Shown one piece after another: positions 1 to 8,572 of a stretch of 36,633 nt of DNA. Below the pieces are notes generated by a model. It saw only the letters and a list, made by a program, of their open reading frames with translations. It was not told the DNA's origin and searched no databases. This DNA is from Chloroflexia bacterium. Its GTDB lineage: Bacteria > Chloroflexota > Chloroflexia > Thermobaculales > Thermobaculaceae. How positions within the stretch are numbered: the stretch's first letter is position 1; each line of letters opens with the position of its first letter. Position numbers and translations under genes: made by a program. Where the stretch lies: positions 923,706 to 960,338 of the forward strand of contig JAUJMR010000001.1 in assembly GCA_030446765.1 (NCBI GenBank), in the 5' to 3' direction.

Positions 1-2522
1 CCGACCTCATGGAGGGTTTGCAAGGAGCGCCGGATCTCCGGCACGTTCTCGAAGAGCGCCAGTGCTTCCTGAACATCCATGTCGAGCACTTCGGCGATGT
101 TCTTGCCCCGGAACGTTATAGCGAGCGTTTCCCGGTTGAAGCGCGTTCCGTGGCACTCCTGGCACATCACCCAAACATCGGACAGGAAGTGCATCTCGAT
201 CCGGCGTTGCCCGTGGCCCATGCACGCCTCACAGCGCCCGCCCTTCACATTGAAGCTGAAGCGGCCCGCCGAATACCCCCGGCTCTTGGCCTCCGGCATG
301 CTCGCGAACAGGCGGCGTATGTCGTCGAAGACGCCAACATACGTGGCCGGGTTCGAGCGCGGGGTGCGGCCGATCGGATCCTGCGTGATGTTTATAACCT
401 TGTCGAGATGCGTCAGCCCCTCCAGCCGATCGTACGATCCTGGCCGCCCCTGCGCATTGTGCAGCGTGCGGGCGAGTGCGGGATAAAGGGTGCCGGACAC
501 GAGGCTGCTCTTCCCAGAACCGCTCACGCCGGTCACGCAGGTCATCAGGCCGAGCGGAAATGAGACATCGACCCGCCGCAGGTTGTTCAGACTCGCCCCG
601 CGGATGCGCACGCGTTCCGCTGATCGACGCCTGCGCTTTGACCCATTCGGTGCACTCACCACGATGTCCCCGCTCAGGTACCGTCCGGTGAGCGAGGTGG
701 GATGCGCGCAGACTTGCTGCGGGGACCCCGCAGCAACGATTTCGCCGCCAAGCACGCCAGCGCCAGGCCCGAGGTCGAGCAGCCAGTCCGATTGCATCAT
801 CGTCTCCGCGTCGTGCTCGACGACGAGCACCGTGTTCCCGAGGTCTCGGAGTTGGATCAGGGTGTCGAGCAGCGCCTGGTTGTCACGGGCGTGGAGGCCG
901 ATCGAGGGCTCATCGAGAATGTAGAGCACACCGACGAGCCCACACCCGATCTGGCTGGCGAGCCGGATGCGCTGCCCCTCGCCGCCGGAGAGGGTCGGCG
1001 CAGGACGGTCGAGCGTGAGGTAGTGCAGGCCGACATTGAGCATGAACTGAAGCCGGTCGCGGATCTCCTTGAGCACCTCCCCGGCGATCTCGAGTTGCTC
1101 GCGACTCAGAGCGTCCCCCGACTGCCCGTCCTCCGGGCTGCTTTGCTGGAGGGACAGAACCCAGGCATGTGCCTCGTCGATCGCCATCGCGCTCACTTCG
1201 GTGATCGCCCTGCCACCGACGGTAACGGCACGCGCCTCGGGACGCATCCGTGCTCCTTTGCAACCGGGGCAGGGCTGCTCGCTCATAAAGCTCGCGTACC
1301 AGCGCCGGGTCTGCTCTGATCCCGTCTGCCGGTACAGCCGGTTGATATTGGCGACGATGCCATCGTACGCGCGGGTGCTCTCGCCCGACCAGCTCCCTTC
1401 TTCGTTCTCGCTACCCCACGTGAAGCGGATCTTCTCCTCACCGGACCCGTACAGGAGCACATCACGGAACCGCTGTGGTAGCTCGCGCCACGGCAGATCG
1501 AGGTCCACCCCGTAGTACCCGGCGATAGCCCGAAGCTGGCGCAGCCCCCACGACTCCTTCTTCTTGGACAGATCGCCATACCACCGCGATGCCCCCTCCA
1601 GCAGCGAGATCTCCGGGTCGGCGATGATGAGCGCGGGGTCGACGCTCGCCTGGGTGCCGAGGCCGTTACAATCGGGGCACATGCCGAGCGGCGAGTTGAA
1701 GCTGAAGAGCTGTGGGGACAGCTCGGGGATGCTGATGTTGCAGTGCGGACACGCTGCCTGCTCGCTGTACAGCAGGTCGCGGCCGTCCAGCATATCCGCG
1801 ACGAGGATACCTTCCGCGGCGCGCAGGGTGGTCTCCACGGCGTCTATGAGGCGTGACTCCCACTCCGACCGATCGGCATCATCCTCCGGGATCCGTAGCC
1901 GGCTGACCACCAGCTCGATCGTATGCGCTTTCGTCTTCTCCAGCTTCGGCGCGGCTTCGAGCTCCACCACCGCGCCGTCGATCCGCGCCCGGACGTAGCC
2001 ATCGAGGCGCGCCTGCTTCAGGATCTCCGTGTGGGCCCCCTTGCGACGGCGCACGACCGGCGCGAGAAGCTGAAAGCGCGTACCGGCCGGCAGCGACGCG
2101 AGCGAGTCGGCAATCTGCTGCGCACTCTGTGACGAGACCTCGCGCGCGCAGTTCGGGCAGTGCGTGATGCCAACACGGGCGTACAAGACCCGAAGGTAGT
2201 CCATGACCTCGGTGACGGTGCCAACGGTCGAGCGGGGGTTCTTGCTCACCACCTTCTGCTCGATGGCGATGGCGGGACTCAGGCCACCGATATAGTCCAC
2301 CTTCGGCTTTTCCATCTGGCCGAGGAACTGCCGGGCGTAGGCCGAGAGGCTCTCGACATACCGGCGCTGGCCCTCGGCGTAGATGGTATCGAACGCCAGG
2401 CTCGACTTGCCGCTGCCGCTCACGCCTGTGAGCACGACGAGCTTGTGGCGCGGAATCGCGACATCGACGTTTTTCAGGTTGTGGTGTTGGGCGCCGCGTA
2501 TGGTGATGTCGGACGGTTCCAT
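1..2522 (-). CDS. uvrA: UvrA, excinuclease ABC subunit A (C-terminus beyond window)
   Basis: Damage-recognition ATPase of nucleotide excision repair, acting as a dimer with UvrB in the cytoplasm. About 840 codons are present; the family is usually about 940-950 residues, so roughly the last 100 lie left of the window. Seen: first Walker A GVSGSGKSS at residues 33-41, a CPHC/CPDC zinc module, the ABC signature LSGGEGQRIRLASQIG, the D-loop/H-loop region LDEPSIGLHARD and VVEHDAETM, then a second Walker A GVSGSGKSSL and the C-terminal zinc finger CEAC...CQEC. No frameshift or internal stop was found. The start is ATG at 2522, preceded by GGGAG. The start region is duplicated just upstream (see repeat at 2487-2596). 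Confidence 0.97.
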   Translation of the reverse strand, partial: MEPSDITIRGAQHHNLKNVDVAIPRHKLVVLTGVSGSGKSSLAFDTIYAEGQRRYVESLSAYARQFLGQMEKPKVDYIGGLSPAIAIEQKVVSKNPRSTVGTVTEVMDYLRVLYARVGITHCPNCAREVSSQSAQQIADSLASLPAGTRFQLLAPVVRRRKGAHTEILKQARLDGYVRARIDGAVVELEAAPKLEKTKAHTIELVVSRLRIPEDDADRSEWESRLIDAVETTLRAAEGILVADMLDGRDLLYSEQAACPHCNISIPELSPQLFSFNSPLGMCPDCNGLGTQASVDPALIIADPEISLLEGASRWYGDLSKKKESWGLRQLRAIAGYYGVDLDLPWRELPQRFRDVLLYGSGEEKIRFTWGSENEEGSWSGESTRAYDGIVANINRLYRQTGSEQTRRWYASFMSEQPCPGCKGARMRPEARAVTVGGRAITEVSAMAIDEAHAWVLSLQQSSPEDGQSGDALSREQLEIAGEVLKEIRDRLQFMLNVGLHYLTLDRPAPTLSGGEGQRIRLASQIGCGLVGVLYILDEPSIGLHARDNQALLDTLIQLRDLGNTVLVVEHDAETMMQSDWLLDLGPGAGVLGGEIVAAGSPQQVCAHPTSLTGRYLSGDIVVSAPNGSKRRRRSAERVRIRGASLNNLRRVDVSFPLGLMTCVTGVSGSGKSSLVSGTLYPALARTLHNAQGRPGSYDRLEGLTHLDKVINITQDPIGRTPRSNPATYVGVFDDIRRLFASMPEAKSRGYSAGRFSFNVKGGRCEACMGHGQRRIEMHFLSDVWVMCQECHGTRFNRETLAITFRGKNIAEVLDMDVQEALALFENVPEIRRSLQTLHEV

Positions 2523-2596
2523 CTCAACTCCCGTGGTCTGCTTGGGCGCCGCGTATGGTGATGTCGGACGGTTCCATCTCAACTCCCGTGGTCTGC
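2487..2596. repeat. Perfect 55-bp tandem duplication covering the uvrA start
   Basis: Two adjacent identical 55-bp units, 2487-2541 and 2542-2596. Each holds the first uvrA codons, the start codon and the upstream GGGAG ribosome site. Because 55 is not a multiple of 3, the upstream copy of the start (ATG at 2577, minus strand) is out of frame with uvrA. It opens a 17-codon ORF whose TGA stop lies one base before the true uvrA ATG. Seen directly; any regulatory role is inference. Confidence 0.9.
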
Positions 2597-3279
2597 TTCT
2601 GGCTGTGAGCACATGCTACGCGCCGAGCGGTTCGCTTTCACGCCGCACAATCGTAGCAGCGTTATAGCAGCCGGGCCGGGCAGCGGGAGCGGAGGAACGA
2701 CGATCGTAAACAAACGTTCACAGACCCACCGGAGCATCACACCGCACCTCCGCCGCGAGGGTCGTGCCGAAGTGGATTGGCTTGGGTCCAATGGGAGCCT
2801 CCCCGAATTATCCGTGTCTACCGCGCTGGTCAGCAAACCTAGACTTATCATCCACAACTCATATCGGTCGTGACGATGGCACGACAACGAGTTGAGTCCG
2901 CGGCAACCTACGCCGAACCCCTGGGCACAACACTGCGTATTAGCATGACTCAGCGGGCTGAACAGCTATGGCGTCGGTGCCCAGTCTCGGCATTGTTACG
3001 CCACGCCGCTGACCCGTATATGGTAGGTGTGTCGTGGTGGAGTGTGTTTGTGGGCGTGTTCGATCCTGGCAAGATCACCGATCTCGCGCACATCGCATCC
3101 CGCCTGCGCGTAGCCACCCCGCGCTACAGCGCCATCGCCCTCTGCGCGGCCGCTACCCCACCCCGCTTCATCGGAGCGTACTCCGGGACGCTCAGTCGGA
3201 ATCCAGCGCGGCTGGAGCGTGCGTGAGCTACAAGTAACACGACCACAGGGATCATATAGTGCACGGGCGACGCGAACAG
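2597..3279. other. Intergenic region with no supported gene
   Basis: About 680 bases between the uvrA start and the end of the TetR gene. Short open frames on both strands show no recognisable domain and no good ribosome site. It must hold the uvrA promoter, but no strong -35/-10 pair or LexA-type box could be picked out by eye. Confidence 0.5.
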
Positions 3280-3921
3280 CTATGGCTCTCTGAGCAACTG
3301 GCGGACGAGGGCATCGGCGAGCCAGTGCTCGAAGCGCTTGTCTGACCACCCGTGATCAAAGACTGCAAGGTAGTACACGGAGGGATGATTGAGCATCCCG
3401 ATGATGGCCGCTGCGTCAGCTACATCCAACCCCTTCCGCAGCACTCCCCTGGCGGCTAGCCGCTCCGCGACCGCCCGCTGGTCTCCCATGTACTGATCCT
3501 GAAAGACCTGCCAGAGCTCCCCTAGCTCCTGATCGGCCTGCACCGCCCGGCGAATCACCTCGGTGAGCGCGGCCGCCCGACGCTTGATCTGGCAGCTGAG
3601 CCGGGCAAAGAGTTCGAGCTGCCGATGGGGGTCCGGCTCCTCCAGCATCTCCCGGAACCACGCACGCTCTGCTACAGGGATCGCGTCATCATCTCCCACG
3701 ATGGAGAAATCCCGGAGCGCGGCAAGCAGCTTCGCCTTGGTGCCGAAGGCCGCCTCAACTGTCTTGATTGACACACCGGCCGCCTGGGCGATATCCCCCA
3801 TGGACGTGCCAGAGTAGCCGCGCTCAATGAAGAGCGGACGAGCCGCGTCCAGGATCGCCCGGCGTGTCTGCCGAGCCTGCTCCTGACGGCGTGGCGAATT
3901 GTAGGGACGGCGCGATTTCAT
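3280..3921 (-). CDS. TetR/AcrR family transcriptional regulator
   Basis: A 213-residue one-component repressor of typical TetR length. Residues about 15-62 form the N-terminal helix-turn-helix (RRAILDAARPLFIERGYSG, then MGDIAQAAGVSIKTVEAAFG). The C-terminal two thirds is helical and variable, as expected for a ligand-binding and dimer domain; its ligand cannot be predicted. It is divergent from a broken M20 peptidase gene at 4228, and an inverted repeat with promoter-like boxes sits between them, so it probably represses itself and that gene. Intact, no frameshift. Confidence 0.92.
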   Translation of the reverse strand: MKSRRPYNSPRRQEQARQTRRAILDAARPLFIERGYSGTSMGDIAQAAGVSIKTVEAAFGTKAKLLAALRDFSIVGDDDAIPVAERAWFREMLEEPDPHRQLELFARLSCQIKRRAAALTEVIRRAVQADQELGELWQVFQDQYMGDQRAVAERLAARGVLRKGLDVADAAAIIGMLNHPSVYYLAVFDHGWSDKRFEHWLADALVRQLLREP

Positions 3922-3923
3922 GC

Positions 3924-3978
3924 TTGACTCTAATTCAATAGGGTGTTATCCTATCCGAAAGGGACACGCCCTATTATA
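3924..3978. promoter_or_regulatory. Divergent promoter region with probable TetR operator
   Basis: Plus strand: TTGACT at 3924-3929, a 17-bp spacer, then TATCCT at 3947-3952, pointing at the peptidase gene. Minus strand: a perfect TATAAT at 3978-3973 pointing at the TetR gene. Between and over these lie inverted arms AATAGGGTGT (3937-3946) and ACACGCCCTATT (3964-3975), plus a nested ATAGG/CCTAT pair. The arms overlap both -10 boxes, as expected for an autoregulating TetR operator. The boxes are seen; binding is inferred. Confidence 0.65.
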
Positions 3979-4227
3979 GCAGAAGAGAGGGCGGGGAGCC
4001 GATCTGACGATCGATATGTGACACCCGAGTTTGCCTTCATCGTTGCGATCGAGCGGTAGAAAGTGAGGCGCAACGCAGGCCAGAAGATGGTGACTCGTGG
4101 GCTCCAGGTGATGATGGTCTTTCATTCCGAAGACCCAAGCTGGAAGATCGTGCACAGGCATATGCAGACCGCCTTCCCACTCGTCGACGGTCAGAATCTT
4201 TCACGTAGCAGTGGATCGAGGGACGTC

Positions 4228-5345
4228 ATGGACATCAATCTCACCGAAGTAGTGGAGCTCACCCGTCAGCTAATCCGCATCGATACATCGAACCCGCCCG
4301 GGAACGAGGCACCCGCGATGCGGCATCTTGGCGCATACCTGTCACAGTGGGGCATCGACGTGGAGTATGTAGAGGTCGAGCCCGGACGCCCCAATCTCTT
4401 CGCACGCCTCCGGGGCGCGGGCAACAGCGGGCATCTCGCCTTCAGTGGCCATATGGACGTGGTTCCGCCCGGCAACGTCCCGTGGGACCACGATCCGTTC
4501 GCGGCCGACCTGGTCGGCACGCGCATCGTCGGCCGCGGCGCCACCGACATGAAGGGCGGCGTGGCCGCCATGGCCGTTGCCCTCACCACGCTGGCGAGGG
4601 CGGGATTCAGGCCCGCGGCCGATGTCATCCTTGCGGTCAGCGTGGGAGAAGAGGTTCTGGGACCAGGTGCGCGGCATATGGTGGCGACCCGCGCATTGGC
4701 AGGCAGTCGCTATCTCGTCGTGGGCGAACCGACCGCGCTCAATGTCTGCATCGCCCAGAAAGGCGCAACTCGCTGGAACGTCACCGCCCATGGTGTTGCG
4801 GCCCATGCCTCGACCCCGCACCTGGGCGCCAGCGCGGTACGCTACGCGGCGAAGGCAGTTCTCGCACTGGAAGCCTGTCCCTACCCATTCACGCCGCATG
4901 CCCTCCTAGGCGAACCAACAGTTACCATCACTAATCTTCAGAGCGCGAGTGCCTTCAACGTTGTGCCGGATATCTGCACTTTCACAGCTGTGGTTCGGAC
5001 CGTCCCTGGTATGGACCCTGTCGAGTTGGACCGATGGACCCGGACCGTTCTGACGGATCTTGCCCAGGAAACTGGAGGCAGAATTAGGGCTGAGACGGAG
5101 TTCCGTGCGGGCATACCGGCAGTGGAAACGCAGCCGGATCACCCGCTGGTGGCAGCGGTCGTCGGGGCCGTGACAGCTGCCACCACTCGCACACCTGCCT
5201 CCCGTTCGCTGTCTGCGGTCCTGGCGATCTTGAGGTAGCACATCAGGTCAACGAGTGGGTGGAGATCGCCGAGCTGGAGGCGGCGGCACAAGCATACGTC
5301 CTGATCGCTCAGCGACTGCTCGGCTCGTGTGACGGGCAGGAATAG
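4228..5345 (+). pseudogene. M20 family metallopeptidase (ArgE/DapE-like), 3' deletion and frameshift
   Basis: Zinc-dependent amidase/deacylase of the acetylornithine deacetylase / succinyl-diaminopimelate desuccinylase superfamily; the substrate cannot be assigned. Seen: HMDVVPPG (metal His/Asp), GRGATDMKGG (bridging Asp), VGEEVLG (catalytic and metal Glu), and the dimerisation-domain His region. The main frame stops at 5236-5238, but the family C-terminus continues in another frame, with GPGDLEVAHQVNEW holding the last metal His, to a stop at 5343-5345. About 20 codons that normally precede GPGDL are also missing near 5190-5205. So a deletion plus frameshift removes the end of the protein. 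Start ATG 4228 is preceded by GAGGGA; an upstream ATG at 4063 is in frame but adds residues that look non-native. Confidence 0.85.
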
Positions 5346-5640
5346 GTTGTTCAGATTCCCTCCAGCAGCCGCAAAAAGCGTCCGAGATTAGCTCTGGCTT
5401 CTTCGGTCGTGAGCAGGTTCACGGCCCGGTGGTCGCTGTGCGCATGTATCCTGAGACCGACGCGTGGCGGAAGGCGGACATGTCGGCGCGCTTCAGGAGA
5501 TGACCTTGTGGGCCTGTGTGATGCGGGCGCAGGACAAGCGTGGAGTATGCCCCTTTCTTGCCAACGTCACGACACGTATGTGCCAGGTAGTCCTGGATAG
5601 GTGCCTTGGTCAGGGACTCGCCCCCAGGTGTACAGGGAGA
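5346..5640 (-). pseudogene. Unidentified decayed ORF downstream of the hydrolase
   Basis: Two minus-strand open stretches in different frames look protein-like. One contains AHTCRDVGKKGAYSTLVLRP and then HHTGPQGHLLKRADMSAF. The other ends in NLLTTEEARANLGRFLRLLE just before a stop at 5346-5348. They read as one short gene joined by a frameshift, immediately after the hydrolase pseudogene in the same direction. The family is not recognised; the tail only vaguely resembles the end of a class V aminotransferase. Confidence 0.25.
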
Positions 5641-5646
5641 TCGCCC

Positions 5647-6585
5647 CTACTCGGCCTGATCTCTATGCTTACCGCTGTCGGGCGCACTACTCGCCGTGCT
5701 CCCGAGGAAAGTGTGTAGCTCTGCGTAAAATCGGTCGGGCTGCTCCAATCACGGGTAGTGGCCGCACTCATTGAGGTACACGATCCGTGTCTGAGGAGCC
5801 CACTCCTTGATGGTGTACGCCTGTGTGATCGGCTCGAAGTCCTGGTAGCCGTACAGCACTAGAGTCGGTGCTTCCCACGCCCCGAGCCGGTCCCACGCGG
5901 CGAACTCCCCGAGTGAGCCTAGTATTCGTTCGCTGACGAGGGCCGCGTTGTAAGCATCGCCTGCCAAGTCCAGATACGTCTCCAGGTAGGTGGACGCTTG
6001 TTCGGGCGAGTAGAACCAGGCGCGGATCGAGAGCGCCACGAGCTGTCGGTCGAGCGCGCGGTAGCTCTCCGCGTCCTCCGCTCCCAGCGCGCGCTCCATC
6101 TAATCGGACAGGTCCGCGTGGCGCGTACGCTCCTCCGCGGTGAGCGGCCGCACCCGGTTGGCGCGGTACACATCAATAAGTTCCCAGGGGATCGGCCCCG
6201 GCGCGATGGCGGCAACCTGTTCTAGACGGTCAGGGTGCACCGCGCCGTACAGCAGCGCGAGCGCCGCGCCCCAGGACCAGCCGATGAGCCGGAGTCGCTT
6301 CTCGCCCAGGTGCTGTCGCAGATCATCGATGTCCTCGATCAGCCGATTTATGTGCAGAGCATCGGCGTCCAGCCTCTCGACCACCGAGCCGCCGCTGCCT
6401 CGCTGATCCGGCAGGATGCAGCGGTACTCCCGCGTTAGGGGCTCTGCGAGAGGACGCAGGAGGCGATGGTCCAGGCCCGGACCGCCATGCAGGAACACGA
6501 GTGTCGGACCATCCCCCGCCTCGTGGAGCGCGATCTCGCCATTTCGCGTCCGAAGGCGACTCTCGCGCCAGTCAACCACGCTCAT
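5647..6585 (-). pseudogene. Prolyl-iminopeptidase-like alpha/beta hydrolase with two in-frame stops
   Basis: A 312-codon frame with the full alpha/beta hydrolase plan: HGGPGLDHRL (oxyanion loop), DQRGSGGS (typical of the S33 prolyl aminopeptidase group), nucleophile elbow GWSWGA, acid in YGYQDF and catalytic His in ECGHYP. The frame never shifts, but TAG at 6102-6100 and TGA at 5751-5749 interrupt it. The TGA stands where the family usually has Trp (GHYPW.EQP). Both are single-transition nonsense changes from likely codons (CAG to TAG, TGG to TGA). The start ATG at 6585 lies 13 bases after the monooxygenase stop, so the two were an operon. ATG 6099 could give a truncated product lacking the nucleophile. 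Confidence 0.85.
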
Positions 6586-6598
6586 CCAACTACCCGCA

Positions 6599-7468
6599 TC
6601 AACCTCGTGGCGGTCCCTGGCGCACACGCTCCGCCATCTCCTCGACCGGCCAGACATACGAGGCATCGTACGTGAACGGGCCGAAGCGCTCAGGGCTGAC
6701 GTCCTCGATCCACCACGTCGCCCCCGCCGCCTCGAACGGGGCAACGACCGCCGCACCGCGGGAGGGATCATCGCCCGGGGTACTCCCGGTATGGACCATC
6801 TCGAACGGCTCGCTCGACGTGCGGAACTGGCCGATGTAGCCGAGGATGCTCTGCAGGTCGCTGGGACCCAGCGGCTTCTCCCACCGCAGCGGGACGACGC
6901 CGTCCCACCGCGACGCCCGGCGCATCGGCGCCAGGTTCGGCCACGCGCCGGCTACCCAGATGGGGATCCGCGGCGACTGCACGGGCGGCGGCCGGAAGCG
7001 CATCTCGGCAAGGCGGTAGTGCGTGCCCTCGTAACTGAACGGCTCGCCGCCCCACAACCCGGTGATGATGTCGAGCCCCTCATCGAGCATTCGTGCCCGC
7101 GCCTTCGTGTCGGTCTCCTCGCCGAACGCCCCAAACTCGATATCCACGGGGTCGCCGATTCCCACGCCGAGCACGAGCCGGCCATGGGAGAGCTGGTCCA
7201 GGCTCACCGCCTGCCGCGCGAGCACCCACGGTCGCCGCCGGGGGAGCGGCGTGACGAGCGTGCCGATCGCGATGCGCTCCGTCGCGGCAGCCACGGCGGC
7301 GAGCACCACCCACGGGTCACCGACGTCGAGGCCGTGCGGATCAAAGAGAATGTGGTCCCAGATGAAGAAGCCGTCCCACCCCGCTGCTTCGGCATCTCGT
7401 GCGAGCTGGGCGACCGCGTTGGGATCGGCATAGGCATCGAAGACCGGCATGTTCGTTCCGTACTTCAC
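6599..7468 (-). CDS. LLM class (luciferase-like, probably F420-dependent) oxidoreductase
   Basis: TIM-barrel flavin/F420-dependent oxidoreductase of the bacterial luciferase-like family, about 289 residues. Seen: N-terminal MPVFDAYADPNAVAQLARDA, the WDGFFIWDHI segment, ERIAIGTLVTPLPRRRPWVL, DQLSHGRLVLGVGIG and PIWVAGAWPN, all typical positions for cofactor and barrel strands. The GTG at 7468 is chosen because AAGGAGA lies 4 bases upstream; the longer open frame to 7507 has no ribosome site. Intact. It leads an operon with the broken hydrolase. Substrate unknown; FMN rather than F420 remains possible. Confidence 0.88.
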   Translation of the reverse strand: MKYGTNMPVFDAYADPNAVAQLARDAEAAGWDGFFIWDHILFDPHGLDVGDPWVVLAAVAAATERIAIGTLVTPLPRRRPWVLARQAVSLDQLSHGRLVLGVGIGDPVDIEFGAFGEETDTKARARMLDEGLDIITGLWGGEPFSYEGTHYRLAEMRFRPPPVQSPRIPIWVAGAWPNLAPMRRASRWDGVVPLRWEKPLGPSDLQSILGYIGQFRTSSEPFEMVHTGSTPGDDPSRGAAVVAPFEAAGATWWIEDVSPERFGPFTYDASYVWPVEEMAERVRQGPPRG

Positions 7469-7547
7469 GACGTCTCCTTCCGCGTGCTGACGGGGGTGCG
7501 CCCACATTGTAGCTGCGAAGCGATGACGATAACAGCCCGTGATCCGA

Positions 7548-7730
7548 CTATCGCACCGCCATTTCGTCGACCGGCAGGCCGCTGCGGTACGCGCGTAGCG
7601 CCGGATACTTCGACGCGATCCACGCCGTCAGCAGCAGCGTGATGAGCCCGCCGGAGACCACGGAGAAGGAGACGCCGAACAGTGCGGCGACCACCTCCGC
7701 CTCCAGCTCGCCGAGCTGTGCTCTACCCAT
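7548..7730 (-). pseudogene. C-terminal fragment of a major facilitator transporter
   Basis: Sixty codons ending in the last transmembrane helix and cytoplasmic tail of an EntS-like MFS permease (VSFSVVSGGLITLLLTAWIA then YPALRAYRSG). It has no start region of its own. It lies in the same orientation as, and about 1.7 kb from, the N-terminal MFS part at 9397-10114, so it is probably the far end of the same gene with the middle (roughly 160 codons) lost and foreign DNA between. Confidence 0.7.
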
Positions 7731-7790
7731 GAAGAACTACATGCGCAACGCGCCCGCACAGCGAACCGTGCAGGATCGTGGTCAGTGCCT

Positions 7791-7944
7791 CTAGGTGCGT
7801 CCCTCGGTCATCGCGAGCAATGCCTTGGCGCGAGCTACCTGACTGGCCGACTCAGCCCGAGCGCGGCTGATGTGAACAAGATACTCTCGTTCCTCCGCCG
7901 TCACTGGGCGCAGAAAGTCTTCTGTCGGCGCGTCATCGGCAGTC
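7791..7944 (-). pseudogene. Remnant of an IS630-type transposase N-terminus
   Basis: The minus-strand frame reads [20 protein letters not shown], then [16 protein letters not shown] and a stop at 7793-7791. This matches the start of the helix-turn-helix domain found at the head of many IS630-like transposases (EER.YL..I.RAR..SA..V.RA..LLA...G). The rest of the domain and the DDE core are absent. It abuts the cut end of the MFS fragment, so it may mark the event that split that gene. Confidence 0.5.
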
Positions 7945-8122
7945 CCCTACCCAACCTGACCATGGAGACCGCAGCGTACACTTCCCGGCACTATATGGCT
8001 AGATCCACCACAACTGACCCACTCGCAATATGTGTCAGGGAGCGGGCGAGTAGGGGCGTCTCAATATCTGTATTCTCTCCAGCGAGTCGCTACATCCTAC
8101 AGCGTGCTTTTCTTCCGACCCG

Positions 8123-8141
8123 GTGGGACAAAATGTCCCAC
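8123..8141. repeat. Perfect palindrome, GTGGGACA arms
   Basis: GTGGGACA, AAA, TGTCCCAC. A third GTGGGAC occurs about 40 bp downstream (near 8166). It could be an operator or part of a mobile-element end; no partner gene is evident. The surrounding stretch from 7945 to 8330 holds no supported gene. Confidence 0.4.
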
Positions 8142-8330
8142 TCAACCTATGACGCTGGGCTCATGACGGTGGGACGCCTGGAGTAGTAGGTTGTATGCAC
8201 GCAGCCAAGCCGAGCCTTGCACCGCTGAGCCACTGGATAACTCCAGGGAACCCGTCGGACACCCGGCGTAGAAACCAACCGTCCACAACTAGATCGTCTG
8301 CTCAACGGTGGAACGCAACGAAGGGAGGTG

Positions 8331-8455
8331 ATACGAACTCCGGCTGAACGGTAGGGTATCTGTCATTCCGAGCCTGCGAGGAATCCGTGGCAGGGAGTAC
8401 GGATCCCTCACTGCGTTCGGGATGACATGCATCATCATTCAAGCGGATCGCGTAT
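8331..8455 (+). mobile_element. 125-bp miniature repeat, copy A
   Basis: One of three copies of exactly 125 bp (others 9913-10037 and 15997-16121). Ends are ATACGAACTCCGGCTGAA and an imperfect inverted partner (about 13 of 18 matching). The core folds into a long stem: GTCATTCCGAGCCTGCGAGG pairs with the complement of the stretch ending GCGTTCGGGATGAC. It resembles the widespread GTCATTCCGAG-type bacterial palindromes. This copy lies about 120 bp before sodC, so its hairpin would be in the sodC 5' region. No clear target duplication. Confidence 0.8.
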
Positions 8456-8572
8456 GACTCGAGGAGCACTGAGATGAACAGGCCGGGCATTGTGCATTCA
8501 TCCCGCCGTACCAGTGCCGGCACGCTCTGACCCAGATAGGCGACGCGTAATAACACGAAGGAGCGTAAAGCA

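Noticed and set aside
2870-3349. Open frames on both strands in the uvrA-TetR gap
   Set aside because: No ribosome site, no recognisable domain, and Arg/Ala/Pro-rich composition typical of non-coding GC-rich DNA.
5749-6102. TGA/TAG in the hydrolase as selenocysteine or pyrrolysine codons
   Set aside because: The TGA stands where the family has Trp and no SECIS-like element or Pyl system is seen; other genes use TGA and TAG as normal stops.
6416-7642. Long plus-strand open frame (408 codons) opposite the LLM oxidoreductase
   Set aside because: It is the Arg/Pro-rich antisense shadow of a GC-rich gene. The minus strand has a recognised family, a ribosome site and sensible operon order.
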